64,000 nt of DNA, from contig NZ_JAJAEL010000037.1 in assembly GCF_020447205.1 (NCBI RefSeq), positions 236,731 through 300,730 of the forward strand, written 5' to 3'. Positions 8,892 to 18,280 of the stretch are shown here, piece by piece. How positions within the stretch are numbered: the stretch's first letter is position 1; each line of letters starts with the position of its first letter. The notes beneath the pieces are model-generated. The model made no database searches. It saw nothing but the letters and a program-made list of their open reading frames with translations, and was not told where the DNA came from. This DNA is from Thalassolituus alkanivorans (lineage in GTDB: Bacteria > Pseudomonadota > Gammaproteobacteria > Pseudomonadales > Oceanobacteraceae). A program made the translations under genes and the position numbers.

Positions 8892-8920
8892 ATATTACGG
8901 AGGGGGCTGTTGTTCGTCAA
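8892..8920 (-). promoter_or_regulatory. Promoter of the tRNA-Asn/tRNA-Pro unit
   Basis: On the minus strand TTGACG (8920-8915), 17 bases, then TAATAT (8897-8892), followed by a GC-containing discriminator and the tRNA-Asn 5' end about 20 bases on. This is a near-consensus stable-RNA promoter. Confidence 0.85.
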
Positions 8921-9224
8921 CACCTTTTTTCAATAAAAACAAAAAACTAGCGAAGATTTTACCATCAGCGGCATTCTGTCTGTGCGCCTCGGCTAAAGTG
9001 GATTCAGGGGACGTTCAGCGGTGTATGGTCGTCAGCGGACAAAGCGGCCGAAGATGCGGCGCTGGCAGAGTAATTCATGTCACACTTTATCCGGATCATC
9101 AGTCATTGCCATGGTTTTGGCAGACGGAAGTCCGGATTGTGTCTTAGGCTGGTGTTCGGTTGCACTTGATGAGATGTTAACGAGTGACAGGAAAGCCCTG
9201 ATTTCTTTGCAAAGGAGGTAGCGG
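8921..9224. other. Intergenic region upstream of zwf
   Basis: No convincing gene is seen; short open frames here have no recognisable protein. The only clear element is a strong ribosome site AAAGGAGG (9209-9216) before zwf. A HexR-type palindrome, expected for zwf control in many relatives, was looked for and not found. Confidence 0.5.
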
Positions 9225-10682
9225 ATGCATATCAATGCTCCATTCGAGCTGGTTCTGTTTGGTGGTCTTGGCGATCTGGCGCAACGCAAGCTGCTGCCAG
9301 CATTGTATTTGTTGCATCGTGACGGGCGTCTGCCGGCCGGGCGTATTTACTCGACCACCCGGCGGGACATCGGCGCCACCGATTTTGCCGAGATGGTTCG
9401 CGCTGCACTTAAGCGGCATGTCGCGACTGAATATCTGGAAGAAAGCAGCTGGCAGAGTTTCAGCGAGCGCCTGCACTGTCTGACCGTCGACCTCAGTGAT
9501 GAAGCCCAGTACAGCCTGTTGGCCGGCGCGCTGATGCCCGGTGATATCAACCGTATTTTTTATCTGGCCACCGGTTCCGATCTCTATACCGGTATAGCCC
9601 GTGGCTTACATAACAGTGGCCTGATTCTCAGTCAGAGCAAGATCGTGCTGGAAAAGCCCATCGGCCATGACTTTGCTTCCGCTCAGGCGATTAATAACGC
9701 CGTTGCTGAATACTTTGCGGAGTCACAGATTTACCGTATCGATCATTACCTGGGTAAAGAAACGGTACAGAATCTGATGGTGCTGCGTTTTGCCAACTCC
9801 CTGTTTGAATCCCAGTGGAATCAGAAGTACATCGATCATATTCAGATCACGATTTCTGAATCTCTGGGCGTAGAAAAACGTGCAGGTTTTTATGATCAGG
9901 TCGGCGCCATGCGCGATATGTTTCAGAATCATCTGCTGCAACTGCTGTGTATTACCGCGATGGAACCACCGGCCCGGCTGGAGCCGGATGCGGTGCGTGA
10001 CGAAAAGGTAAAAGTGCTCAAATCCCTGAAGGCCATTACGGCAGAGGCGGTCAGTGATAAGGTGGTTCGTGGTCAGTACGATGCTGGTGTGTCAGACGGT
10101 CAGCCGGTACCGCGCTACCGCGATGAACCCGGTGTGCAGGCAAAAAGCATGACCGAAACCTTTGTCGCGGTAAAAGTCGAGATTGATAACTGGCGCTGGG
10201 CAGGGGTGCCGTTTTATCTGCGCACCGGTAAGCGTCTGGCGGACCGCGCCTGTGAAATCGTGGTGCATTTTAAAGCCATTCCGCACTCCATCTTCCCGAT
10301 GCAGCATAAAAATACCATGGCGAACAAACTGATCTTCCGCCTGCAGCCGGATGAAGGCATCCGCCTGATGCTGTGCGAAAAACGGGTAGGGCCGGGCATG
10401 AATGTTCGGCCGATGAACCTCAGTCTGAACCCGGCCAACCATAAGCAGACACGGGTGCCGGAAGCCTACGAGCGCCTGCTGTTTGATGTGCTGAGCGGTA
10501 ATGCCACGCTGTTTTTACGCGACGATGAATTACTTGAGGCATGGCGCTGGGTCGATCCGATTCTGCAGGCGTGGAACGATTCTGAGCAGCGGCCTGAACC
10601 CTATACTTCGGGTTCCTGGGGGCCGGCAGCGGCAACCTTACTGCTGGCCAAAGATGGCCGTCTGTGGGATGAAAACAGCTGA
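9225..10682 (+). CDS. zwf: Glucose-6-phosphate 1-dehydrogenase
   Basis: Oxidises glucose-6-phosphate to 6-phosphogluconolactone, making NAD(P)H, the entry step of the Entner-Doudoroff and oxidative pentose pathways. The 485-aa protein has the nucleotide-binding start LVLFGGLGDLAQRKLLPALY and the substrate motif RIDHYLGKE at 171-179. First gene of a five-gene cluster, with an exceptionally good AAAGGAGG site, and followed 9 bases later by pgl. Confidence 0.98.
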   Translation: MHINAPFELVLFGGLGDLAQRKLLPALYLLHRDGRLPAGRIYSTTRRDIGATDFAEMVRAALKRHVATEYLEESSWQSFSERLHCLTVDLSDEAQYSLLAGALMPGDINRIFYLATGSDLYTGIARGLHNSGLILSQSKIVLEKPIGHDFASAQAINNAVAEYFAESQIYRIDHYLGKETVQNLMVLRFANSLFESQWNQKYIDHIQITISESLGVEKRAGFYDQVGAMRDMFQNHLLQLLCITAMEPPARLEPDAVRDEKVKVLKSLKAITAEAVSDKVVRGQYDAGVSDGQPVPRYRDEPGVQAKSMTETFVAVKVEIDNWRWAGVPFYLRTGKRLADRACEIVVHFKAIPHSIFPMQHKNTMANKLIFRLQPDEGIRLMLCEKRVGPGMNVRPMNLSLNPANHKQTRVPEAYERLLFDVLSGNATLFLRDDELLEAWRWVDPILQAWNDSEQRPEPYTSGSWGPAAATLLLAKDGRLWDENS

Positions 10683-10691
10683 GGAATGCCT

Positions 10692-11441
10692 ATGTTGAAC
10701 GGAATGCAGGATCTGCGCTTTAACAGCAGTGACACGTTGGCCAGACAGCTGGCGGGTGATCTGGCAACGCGTCTGCAGAGCTGCATTGAACGCCGTGGCC
10801 GGGTTTGCCTGGCGGTCAGCGGTGGCAAAACGCCGGTCGGTTTTTTTCAGCAGCTGGCACAGCAGCAGATCGACTGGCAGAAAGTTCTGATTACGCTGGT
10901 GGATGAACGCTGGGTGAACGAGCATGATCCGCAGAGCAATGCCGCGCTGGTGCGTGAGCATCTGCTGCAACATCAGGCGGCACAGGCTTACTTTCTGCCA
11001 TTAAAAAACAAGGCAGCCTCACCGCAGCAGGGCTTTATGGACTGTGAAAATATCCTGCACGAGCAGATTGATCAGCTCGATTATGCCGTACTGGGTATGG
11101 GCAGCGATGGTCATACGGCGAGCTGGTTTCCACACAGCCAGGCACTGCCGCGCTGTCTGGATGGCAACTCCGGCGCCTGGTGTTGCCCGGTGAGCGACGA
11201 ACAGGTCACGCTGCCACGTATGACCCTGACCTGGAGTTTGCTGGCGAACTGCCGCCATCTGTTTTTGTTATTTGACGGTGACGATAAAAACCGCGTGTTC
11301 AGTCTTGCTTGCGACGCTGCTGAAGCAGGTAACACCGCGGCCATGCCGGTGCGCCGGGTTTTGTTTCAGTCACAGGTCGGCCTGAGTGTTTATCGCCGGG
11401 AAAATTTACACGGAGAGCCTGATGCACCCCTTACTGCTTGA
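10692..11441 (+). CDS. pgl: 6-phosphogluconolactonase
   Basis: Hydrolyses 6-phosphogluconolactone. The 249-aa protein has the family motifs LAVSGGKTP near residue 40, [15 protein letters not shown], and the catalytic-region [13 protein letters not shown] (about 137-149). ATG 10692 is preferred to ATG 10686 because GAGGA (10681-10685) then has a 6-base spacing. Its last 20 bases overlap edd. Confidence 0.97.
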   Translation: MLNGMQDLRFNSSDTLARQLAGDLATRLQSCIERRGRVCLAVSGGKTPVGFFQQLAQQQIDWQKVLITLVDERWVNEHDPQSNAALVREHLLQHQAAQAYFLPLKNKAASPQQGFMDCENILHEQIDQLDYAVLGMGSDGHTASWFPHSQALPRCLDGNSGAWCCPVSDEQVTLPRMTLTWSLLANCRHLFLLFDGDDKNRVFSLACDAAEAGNTAAMPVRRVLFQSQVGLSVYRRENLHGEPDAPLTA

Positions 11442-13233
11442 TGTTACCGAACGCATCCGCCAGCGCAGCAAAGCCACCCGCGCTGCTTATCTGGCACAAA
11501 CAGAACTGGCCGTTGCCCGGGGGCCTGTGCGCGAACAGCTGAGCTGTACCAATCTGGCCCATGATTATGCGGCATCCTCAGATACTGAAAAACTGATCCT
11601 GAAGCAGAATCATCGTGCCGCCAATATTGCCATCATCAGTGCTTATAATGATGTGCTGTCGGCCCATGCGCCATATCGCGATTACCCGCAGCAACTGAAA
11701 AAAGCACTGGCGGCCTGTGGTCATGTCGGACAGATGGCCGGTGGTGTGCCCGCCATGTGTGATGGTGTCACTCAGGGGCAAACAGGGATGGAGTTGTCGT
11801 TATTCAGCCGTGATGTGATTGCGCTGAGTACGGCGGTGGCGATGTCACATCAGGTGTTCGACGGCATGCTGTTGCTCGGCATCTGCGACAAAATTGTGCC
11901 GGGGTTATTGATGGCTGCTCTGCGCTTTGGTCATCTGCCGGCGGTGTTTGTACCGGCAGGCCCCATGCCCAGCGGTATCAGTAACAACGATAAAGCCAAA
12001 GTCCGGCAGGCCTATGCCGCCGGAGAAATTGGCCGCGATGAGCTGCTGCACAGCGAGATGGCCTCGTATCACAGTGCCGGCACCTGCACCTTTTATGGAA
12101 CCGCCAATTCCAATCAGATGCTGATGGAAATCATGGGCCTGCAGTTACCGGGGTCTTCGTTTATTAATCCGAATGATCCGTTGCGCGCGCCATTAACCGC
12201 CGCCGCGGCCCAGCGTGTCAGCGAGCTTACTGCTCTGGCGCCAGACTTTATGCCACTGGGGCAGATGGTGGATGAGCGCACGCTGGTGAATGCCATGGTG
12301 GGGCTGCTGGCGACCGGTGGTTCGACCAATCACAGCATTCATTTACCGGCGATCGGACGTATGGCCGGTATTCTGATCGACTGGCAGGATATGGCCGATC
12401 TGTCGGATGTTGTGCCGCTGCTGACGCGGGTTTATCCCAATGGCAAGGCCGATATCAACGCCTTTCAGCAAAGTGGTGGTATGGCCTATTTAATGCGCGA
12501 ACTGGCTTCCGCCGGGCTGCTGCATACCGATGTTAAAACCATTATGGGCGATGGCCTGGAGCCGTATTTTAAGGAGCCGTATCTGAATTCTGAGGGCACG
12601 CTGAGCTGGCGTCCGGCGGTAGCCGAGAGCCTCGATTTATCGGTACTGGCACCGGCTCACGCGCCTTTTATGCGCGAAGGCGGCATGAAATTACTGCAGG
12701 GCAATCTGGGCCGGGCGATCATGAAAGTGTCGGCGGTGCCGGATGATCGCTGGCAGGTGGAAGCTCCGGCGCGGGTATTTACGACTCAGGAAGCGGTGCT
12801 TAACGCATACCGCAATGGTGAACTCAACTGCGATGTGGTGGTGGTACTGAAATATCAGGGACCAAAAGCCAATGGCATGCCGGAGCTGCATCAGCTGACA
12901 CCGGCACTGACCAATCTGCAGGAGGCTGGCTACCGTGTGGCGCTGGTGACCGATGGGCGCTTATCCGGTGCATCCGGCAAGGTCCCGGCGGCCATTCATG
13001 TCTGCCCGGAAGCTTATGCCGGCGGCTGGCTGGATCGGGTTCAGGATGGTGATGTGATTCGCCTAGACGGCCATCATGGTGAACTGACGGTGCTGGCCGA
13101 AGGTTTTGCTCAGCGTCCGGCCCATGAGCCGCCCGTATTGTCGGCGACCGGGGTTGGCCGCGAGTTATTCGCCGGCTTGCGCAAATTAGTCACTCCGGCC
13201 GATCAGGGCGCGTTGTCTGTCGGCTGGGATTAA
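11422..13233 (+). CDS. edd: 6-phosphogluconate dehydratase
   Basis: Iron-sulfur dehydratase giving KDPG, the first Entner-Doudoroff enzyme. 603 aa, full length for the IlvD/Edd family. Cluster-binding cysteines are expected in [12 protein letters not shown] and in the [13 protein letters not shown] block, and the C-terminal [23 protein letters not shown] motif is present. The start lies inside the end of pgl (20-base overlap), so the pair is coupled. Confidence 0.98.
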   Translation: MHPLLLDVTERIRQRSKATRAAYLAQTELAVARGPVREQLSCTNLAHDYAASSDTEKLILKQNHRAANIAIISAYNDVLSAHAPYRDYPQQLKKALAACGHVGQMAGGVPAMCDGVTQGQTGMELSLFSRDVIALSTAVAMSHQVFDGMLLLGICDKIVPGLLMAALRFGHLPAVFVPAGPMPSGISNNDKAKVRQAYAAGEIGRDELLHSEMASYHSAGTCTFYGTANSNQMLMEIMGLQLPGSSFINPNDPLRAPLTAAAAQRVSELTALAPDFMPLGQMVDERTLVNAMVGLLATGGSTNHSIHLPAIGRMAGILIDWQDMADLSDVVPLLTRVYPNGKADINAFQQSGGMAYLMRELASAGLLHTDVKTIMGDGLEPYFKEPYLNSEGTLSWRPAVAESLDLSVLAPAHAPFMREGGMKLLQGNLGRAIMKVSAVPDDRWQVEAPARVFTTQEAVLNAYRNGELNCDVVVVLKYQGPKANGMPELHQLTPALTNLQEAGYRVALVTDGRLSGASGKVPAAIHVCPEAYAGGWLDRVQDGDVIRLDGHHGELTVLAEGFAQRPAHEPPVLSATGVGRELFAGLRKLVTPADQGALSVGWD

Positions 13234-13281
13234 AACAGGACACTCGTCCGAGTATTCAGGGTACGTTTAAGGAGAATCGTG

Positions 13282-13890
13282 ATGTGGGATTTATGGTTGG
13301 ACCGCGCCAAGCCTCTGGTGCCTGTTATGGTGATTGAAGACCCGGAAGACGCGGTGCCGATGGCGCAGGCGCTGGTGCAGGGCGGTGTGCGTCTGCTGGA
13401 AATTACCCTGCGTACCCGCCATGGACTGGAAGCCATCACGCGGATAAAGCATGAAGTTCCCGGAGCTATTGTCGGCGTGGGCACCGTAACCAGTGCACAG
13501 CAAATGGAAGATGCACTGAACCGGGGCGCCGAGTTTGTCGTCAGTCCGGGTATTTCACCGGAGTTGCTGGAATGTGCCCGTCGTTGGGGAGGCCCTTATC
13601 TGCCCGGTGTGGCAACCCCGAGTGAAGTGTTGCAGGCGCGGGCTGCGGGCTTTAAATATCAGAAGTTTTTTCCGGCCGCCGCTGCCGGAGGCATCGAGAT
13701 GCTGAAAGCCTTTTCAGGCCCCTTTGCCGATGTGAAATTCTGCCCGACCGGCGGTATTGGTCAGAAAAATTATCAGGATTATCTGGCACTGAATAATGTC
13801 TTTGCGGTGGGCGGCAGCTGGCTGACACCGGCAGAGGCTGTCTCGGCACGAAACTGGCAAGCCATTACGACCATGGCCATTGCCGGATAA
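13282..13890 (+). CDS. eda: KDPG/KHG aldolase
   Basis: Cleaves 2-keto-3-deoxy-6-phosphogluconate to pyruvate and glyceraldehyde-3-phosphate. 202 aa; conserved GVGTVTS, FVVSPG, the Schiff-base lysine in FKYQKFFPAAA, and FCPTGGI. ATG 13282 has AAGGAG 7 bases upstream; the GTG three bases earlier is less well placed. It lies 48 bases after edd and 10 before the phosphorylase gene. Confidence 0.97.
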   Translation: MWDLWLDRAKPLVPVMVIEDPEDAVPMAQALVQGGVRLLEITLRTRHGLEAITRIKHEVPGAIVGVGTVTSAQQMEDALNRGAEFVVSPGISPELLECARRWGGPYLPGVATPSEVLQARAAGFKYQKFFPAAAAGGIEMLKAFSGPFADVKFCPTGGIGQKNYQDYLALNNVFAVGGSWLTPAEAVSARNWQAITTMAIAG

Positions 13891-13900
13891 CTGAGAACCT

Positions 13901-15640
13901 ATGAATGACCCAATACTGAGCGGTTTTAAACAACGCCTGGAACGTATTTATTCTGAGCGGAATGACCTGCAGGAGCTGGCGCAGAATATTCTGCGTCTGT
14001 GCCAGCAGTTTTCTGACAATACTGCCCGGCAGGAAAGCGCAGTCAGGGCGGAACGCTGGTCGGAGCAGGACGTTATTCTGATCACCTACGGCCACAGTAT
14101 TCAGCACAGTGGTGAGATTCCGCTGCAGACGCTGGGGGATTTTTTACGCGCTCATTTGCAGGACACGGTTAATAATGTGCATATTCTGCCGTTTTTTCCT
14201 TACAGTTCGGACGATGGTTTTTCGGTAATTGATTACCGTCAGGTCAATCCCGACTGGGGCAGCTGGGAGGATATCAGTGCCATCGCCAGAGATTTTGATC
14301 TGATGATAGATCTGGTGATCAATCATTGTTCGCGTGAAAATTTATGGTTTGTAGATTACATCGCCAACCGCGAGCCCTACAGTGATTATTTTATTGAAAC
14401 AGATCCCGCAACCGATGTTTCGGCGGTCACCCGTCCGCGTAATACACCATTATTAACCCCGGTTCATACCCACCGTGGCGTACGTCATGTCTGGGCTACT
14501 TTCAGTGAAGATCAGATCGATCTGAATTTTGAAAATCCCGCCGTTTTACTCGAATTTATTCAGATATTACTGTTGTATGTGGAGCGTGGTGCGCGCTTTA
14601 TTCGTCTGGATGCCATTGCTTTTTTATGGAAAAAAATCGGCACCCGCTGTGTGCATCTGCCGCAGACCCATGAGGTGGTAAAACTGCTGCGTGATGTGCT
14701 CGATTATGCCGCACCGGAAGTGGTTTTAATCACCGAAACCAATGTGCCGGTCGCTGAAAATCTGAGTTATTTCGGTCAGTCCGATGAAGCGCATATGGTT
14801 TATCAGTTCGGCCTGCCACCGCTGGTTCTGCATGCCCTGAACCGCGGTAATGCCAGCTTTCTGACTGATTGGGCGGATAAAATACCGCCACTGCCGCCGG
14901 GCTGTACTTATCTGAATTTTACCGCTTCCCATGATGGGATCGGAGTGCGCCCGGTGGAGGGAATTTTACCGGAGCGTGAAGTGCAGGACCTGATTGATTC
15001 CATGCACCGTTTTGGTGGCTTTGTCAGTATGAAAGCCAACCCCGATGGCAGTCAGAGCCCTTATGAAATCAATATCAGCTTGTTCGATGCCTGCATGGGC
15101 ACACGGCGCGGCAGCGATCATTTTCAGGTGCAGCGTTTCCTTTGTTCGCAGGCCATTATGCTGGCCCTGAGGGGAATTCCGGCGTTGTACATTCACAGCC
15201 TGGTCGCCACTCCGAACGACCTGGATCATGTTGAACAAACCGGCCGCACACGTTCTATTAACCGTAAAATCTGGGATAAACATGAACTGGAATGCCTGCT
15301 GAATAATCCGGTGACACCCCAGGCGGAAGTCTTTACGGAATTACGCCGTATGATCAGGATACGCCGTGAGCAGAAGGCTTTTCACCCGGATGCCAGACAG
15401 GACATTGTACGGATTAATTCCGATTTATTTATTGTTAAGCGCACCTGCGTGGATAACAGTCAGACACTGTATGCGCTGTCAAATGTGACGGAGCGTATTC
15501 TGCAGCTGCCATTGGCCAGTCTGGGCTTTTTACCCGGTGGACTGACCGATCTTCTGAGTCATCATGAGGCGGATATTGCCGCAACGGAGATATTAACCCT
15601 GGCGCCGTATCAGACGGTATGGCTGACGCAGAGTCTGTAA
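13901..15640 (+). CDS. GH13_18 sugar phosphorylase, probable glucosylglycerate phosphorylase
   Basis: A 579-aa glycoside phosphorylase of the sucrose phosphorylase subfamily. The nucleophile is Asp237 in FIRLDAIAFLWK, the acid/base Glu279 in VLITETN, and the third carboxylate Asp345 in TASHDGIG. The length and the roughly 55-residue helical region before the barrel resemble glucosylglycerate phosphorylases such as YcjM rather than the shorter sucrose or glucosylglycerol phosphorylases (from memory). The product would be glucose-1-phosphate plus glycerate. It follows eda by 10 bases and faces a glucosylglycerate synthesis operon, which supports this substrate. Glucosylglycerol is the main alternative. 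Confidence 0.8.
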   Translation: MNDPILSGFKQRLERIYSERNDLQELAQNILRLCQQFSDNTARQESAVRAERWSEQDVILITYGHSIQHSGEIPLQTLGDFLRAHLQDTVNNVHILPFFPYSSDDGFSVIDYRQVNPDWGSWEDISAIARDFDLMIDLVINHCSRENLWFVDYIANREPYSDYFIETDPATDVSAVTRPRNTPLLTPVHTHRGVRHVWATFSEDQIDLNFENPAVLLEFIQILLLYVERGARFIRLDAIAFLWKKIGTRCVHLPQTHEVVKLLRDVLDYAAPEVVLITETNVPVAENLSYFGQSDEAHMVYQFGLPPLVLHALNRGNASFLTDWADKIPPLPPGCTYLNFTASHDGIGVRPVEGILPEREVQDLIDSMHRFGGFVSMKANPDGSQSPYEINISLFDACMGTRRGSDHFQVQRFLCSQAIMLALRGIPALYIHSLVATPNDLDHVEQTGRTRSINRKIWDKHELECLLNNPVTPQAEVFTELRRMIRIRREQKAFHPDARQDIVRINSDLFIVKRTCVDNSQTLYALSNVTERILQLPLASLGFLPGGLTDLLSHHEADIAATEILTLAPYQTVWLTQSL

Positions 15641-15650
15641 GGGGAATGCA

Positions 15651-16262
15651 TCAGCGGCTGAGGCCGCCGATCATCAGGCGGATAATCTCGTGCCGCCAGG
15701 GCTCTATCTGCTCATCGCTGAAGTCATTAAGCGCGACATGTTTAACCGTTTCCATCAGCATAGCGGTGACCAGTTGTGCGGCGATGGCGGTATTCATTTC
15801 GCTGCGCAGAAAGGCTTTGCTGATACCGTTTTGCAGATAGTAGGCGGTAAATTCAGCGAATAATTCCTGAATGCGGTTTACCGCATCACTGATGTCGGCA
15901 TCCACCCCATAGGATTCATAAAAAGCGATGCGTGCCAGTTGCGGCCGTTCGCGGAAAATAGCAATTAACCGGTCAGCAATACGCTCCAGTTGCTGCTGAT
16001 ATTCAGCCAGCGAGTTGGTGTTGGGCGGGTCCTGCTGCACGACGGTCGACATCTCACTCAGCAGCAGATTCAGAATTTCGTTAAAAATATCCCGTTTGTT
16101 TTTGTAGTAGCGGTAAACCGTGCCATGACCAATACCCAGGCGGGTGGCGATATCGGCAATGCCACTGGCATGGAAGCCTTTTTCAGCAAAAATATCGATG
16201 GCTGCATCCAGAATATCCTGGCGGCGGCGGGCAATTTTTTCAGGTGACGCGATATTAGCCAT
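15651..16262 (-). CDS. TetR-family transcriptional regulator
   Basis: A 203-aa repressor with an N-terminal TetR helix-turn-helix (ILDAAIDIFAEKGFHASGIADIATRLGIGHGTVYRYYKNKRDIF) and a C-terminal ligand domain. ATG 16262 is chosen because the HTH lies at its usual distance from the start and GGATAG precedes it; a longer frame adds 25 unlikely residues. Its 3' end meets the phosphorylase gene tail-to-tail with a 10-base gap, and it diverges from the DUF6482 gene. The target is unknown; either neighbour is possible. Confidence 0.9.
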   Translation of the reverse strand: MANIASPEKIARRRQDILDAAIDIFAEKGFHASGIADIATRLGIGHGTVYRYYKNKRDIFNEILNLLLSEMSTVVQQDPPNTNSLAEYQQQLERIADRLIAIFRERPQLARIAFYESYGVDADISDAVNRIQELFAEFTAYYLQNGISKAFLRSEMNTAIAAQLVTAMLMETVKHVALNDFSDEQIEPWRHEIIRLMIGGLSR

Positions 16263-16468
16263 AACTATCCAACGGTTTACCACAGGCGGTGACTGCGGTG
16301 TAAAAACGGAAAGGGACGTCATTTTTGAGGGCATCATCGCATATTGTCAAATACAGAGGTCGGTGTTTTTTTTGATAGCAAAGAATTCTTAACCCTTATG
16401 GGGCTGTCTGTGTACATTGTTGTATATGTATTGTATAGGTTTCTGTCTGCGGACACAGGAGAGGTGAT

Positions 16469-16756
16469 ATGACTACATCAGAACTTAAAAAAGCACTGCG
16501 TCAGGGGGGAGTGGATGTCAATATCCTCACCAATGAGGGCGATCTCTATCTGGTACAGGTGGACTATATGGGGCGTCTGAGTTTGCTGATGGAAGATGGC
16601 ATGCCGGTACGTTTCCGCGGCTTATCGGAGTGTTCCGGAAAGCTGGCCAGTCTGGGTGTACGCAAAGGTTTTATGGTGCAGCAGTTACCCTACGACGAGA
16701 TGATCAATAACGCAGAGCGCCCCCAGGCTGACCGCCTGCCGATGTATTTTCACTGA
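16469..16756 (+). CDS. DUF6482-like small protein
   Basis: A 95-aa soluble protein resembling the DUF6482 family of marine gammaproteobacteria: it has the typical LTNEGDLYLVQVDYMGRL beta segment, then FRGLSECSGKL. Function unknown. AGGAGAGG precedes the ATG by about 4 bases. Upstream, TGTACA (16411-16416), 17 bases and TATAGG form a weak promoter overlapping TGTA-containing repeats (16411-16435), a plausible site for the divergent TetR protein. Confidence 0.72.
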   Translation: MTTSELKKALRQGGVDVNILTNEGDLYLVQVDYMGRLSLLMEDGMPVRFRGLSECSGKLASLGVRKGFMVQQLPYDEMINNAERPQADRLPMYFH

Positions 16757-16769
16757 TACATGTTGATTA

Positions 16770-17032
16770 GGGCCTGTCGACACTCATTAAACAGGCCTGT
16801 TATTGGCTAAAAATATCTCAGACAAGGCGCTGAGAGTGTGGCCTAACGGGTTAAGCGAGCGAACAGCAACGCAGTATGAGGGATTTTTAGCCATAACCCT
16901 TCGGGCTGAGGCCAGTTTTCCCCATTAACGTCGTCGTTCGTCATTCATTTAGCCCGCTAATATCACTCCTCTCTCCTTGTTCTGAGAAAAACCAGCTCTC
17001 AGCAGGCCGATTCAATTAGTGTCGACAGGTCC
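16770..17032. mobile_element. MITE-like element with terminal inverted repeats and TA flanks
   Basis: A 263-bp non-coding segment between TA dinucleotides (16768-16769 and 17033-17034). With the flanks included, the ends 16767-16784 and 17018-17035 are inverted repeats matching at 17 of 18 positions (one G/A difference). A second inner inverted pair is visible: GGCTAAAAAT (16805-16814) and ATTTTTAGCC (16883-16892). No transposase frame is present. The TA target duplication suggests mobilisation by an IS630/Tc1-type transposase; this is inference. Confidence 0.78.
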
Positions 17033-17051
17033 TAACGGCAGGCTGCCGGCA

Positions 17052-17080
17052 GACAATCACTGACCTCGTCAGTGATTGTC
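17052..17080. repeat. Perfect 12-bp inverted repeat over the gpgS stop codon
   Basis: GACAATCACTGA (17052-17063) and TCAGTGATTGTC (17069-17080), 5-base loop. Read on the minus strand, the hairpin begins inside the last codons of gpgS and includes its stop. No T-run follows, so it may protect mRNA ends or act as a weak terminator, rather than being a classic intrinsic terminator. Confidence 0.7.
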
Positions 17081-18280
17081 TTCTTCGACAGCTTCATAGA
17101 TGCGGTCGAGAATATCGGGTACGGCTGAGATTACCCGGTTCCAGCTGGGAATAAAGGGCGTTTCCATCGGATTGGCGAGGAAATGCTCACCGGCAGCCAT
17201 AATATTTTCGGCAAACAGTTCCACGGCTTTTTCTTCGGCATGGCGGTCGAGTGTTAAACCATTCATCCGCGCATCGTTGTAATAGGTTTCAACAAAATCC
17301 AGCGCAATACGGAAGTAGGTGGCTTTAATTGAGCGGAAGGTTTCGGTGGTAAAAATTTCTCCCTGAGTGGCCAGCTTACGGAAAATGGCTTTGCAGATGT
17401 CGGTGCTCATTTTCGACAGTCCCCGGCTGGCGTCTTCTTCCGACAGAGGCTGGTGTTTATGGTCATACACATCGGCAATATCGACCTGGCAGATGCGATT
17501 GGTTGAATAGTTCCGCTTCATTTCTGACAACACGCCGATTTCCAGCCCCCAGTCGGAGGGAATGCGGATATCGTTCAGCACATCGGTACGCATGGAAAAT
17601 TCACCCGACAGCGGATAGCGGAAGCTGTCGAGATATTCCAGATAATCGAGAGAGCCATAGACTTTTTTCAGTGCGCGGATTAACGGCGTTACCAGTAAAC
17701 GGCTGACCCGGCCGTTGAGTTTCTGTGCAGCCACGCGGGCATAAAAACCTTTGGCAAATTCATAGTTAAATGCCGGATTGGCCACCGGATAAATCAGCCG
17801 GGCCAGCATACTGCGTTCGTAAGTCACAATATCGCAATCGTGCAGGGCTACGGCTTCGGCGCGCCCGGAAGCCAGTACATAGCCATAGCAGTACCAGACG
17901 TTACGGCCTTTACCCATTTCTTTCGGCGCCAGACCTTCATTTTGCAGCAACTCATCAATTTTGCGCAGGCGCGGGCCATCGTTCCATAGAATGCGGTGAT
18001 GCTGCGGCAGGCGCGAGAAAAACTCCCGGGCATGGGCATATTCTTTTTCATCGGCGCGATCAAGGCCAATCACGATTTCGTTAAGGTAGGGGACTTTGGC
18101 AACGTCGTTAATAATGTTGTCCAGTGCCGGGCCGCTGAGTTCGGAGTAGAGAGAGGGCAGCACCAGCGACATGGGCCTGATACGTGAAAAACTGATGAGT
18201 TCTTTTTCTAATTCGTCCAGCGGACGGTCAACCAGATTATGCAGAGTGGTAATAATGCCGTTCTGATAAAAATCAGCCAC
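17069..18280 (-). CDS. gpgS: Glucosyl-3-phosphoglycerate synthase (GT81)
   Basis: Transfers glucose from a nucleotide sugar (UDP- or GDP-glucose) to D-3-phosphoglycerate, the first step of glucosylglycerate synthesis. The 403-aa protein has the metal-binding motif HDCD at about 147-150 and the acceptor block GEFSMRTDVLNDI followed by WGLEIGVL, typical of GT81. GTG 18280 is chosen because GGAGG lies 6 bases upstream; a longer frame to 18304 lacks a site. It overlaps the end of the phosphatase gene by 8 bases, so the two are coupled. Confidence 0.92.
   Translation of the reverse strand: MADFYQNGIITTLHNLVDRPLDELEKELISFSRIRPMSLVLPSLYSELSGPALDNIINDVAKVPYLNEIVIGLDRADEKEYAHAREFFSRLPQHHRILWNDGPRLRKIDELLQNEGLAPKEMGKGRNVWYCYGYVLASGRAEAVALHDCDIVTYERSMLARLIYPVANPAFNYEFAKGFYARVAAQKLNGRVSRLLVTPLIRALKKVYGSLDYLEYLDSFRYPLSGEFSMRTDVLNDIRIPSDWGLEIGVLSEMKRNYSTNRICQVDIADVYDHKHQPLSEEDASRGLSKMSTDICKAIFRKLATQGEIFTTETFRSIKATYFRIALDFVETYYNDARMNGLTLDRHAEEKAVELFAENIMAAGEHFLANPMETPFIPSWNRVISAVPDILDRIYEAVEEDNH

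Noticed and set aside
9021-9221. Short frame upstream of zwf
   Set aside because: No ribosome site, no recognisable motif, and it runs into the zwf ribosome site.
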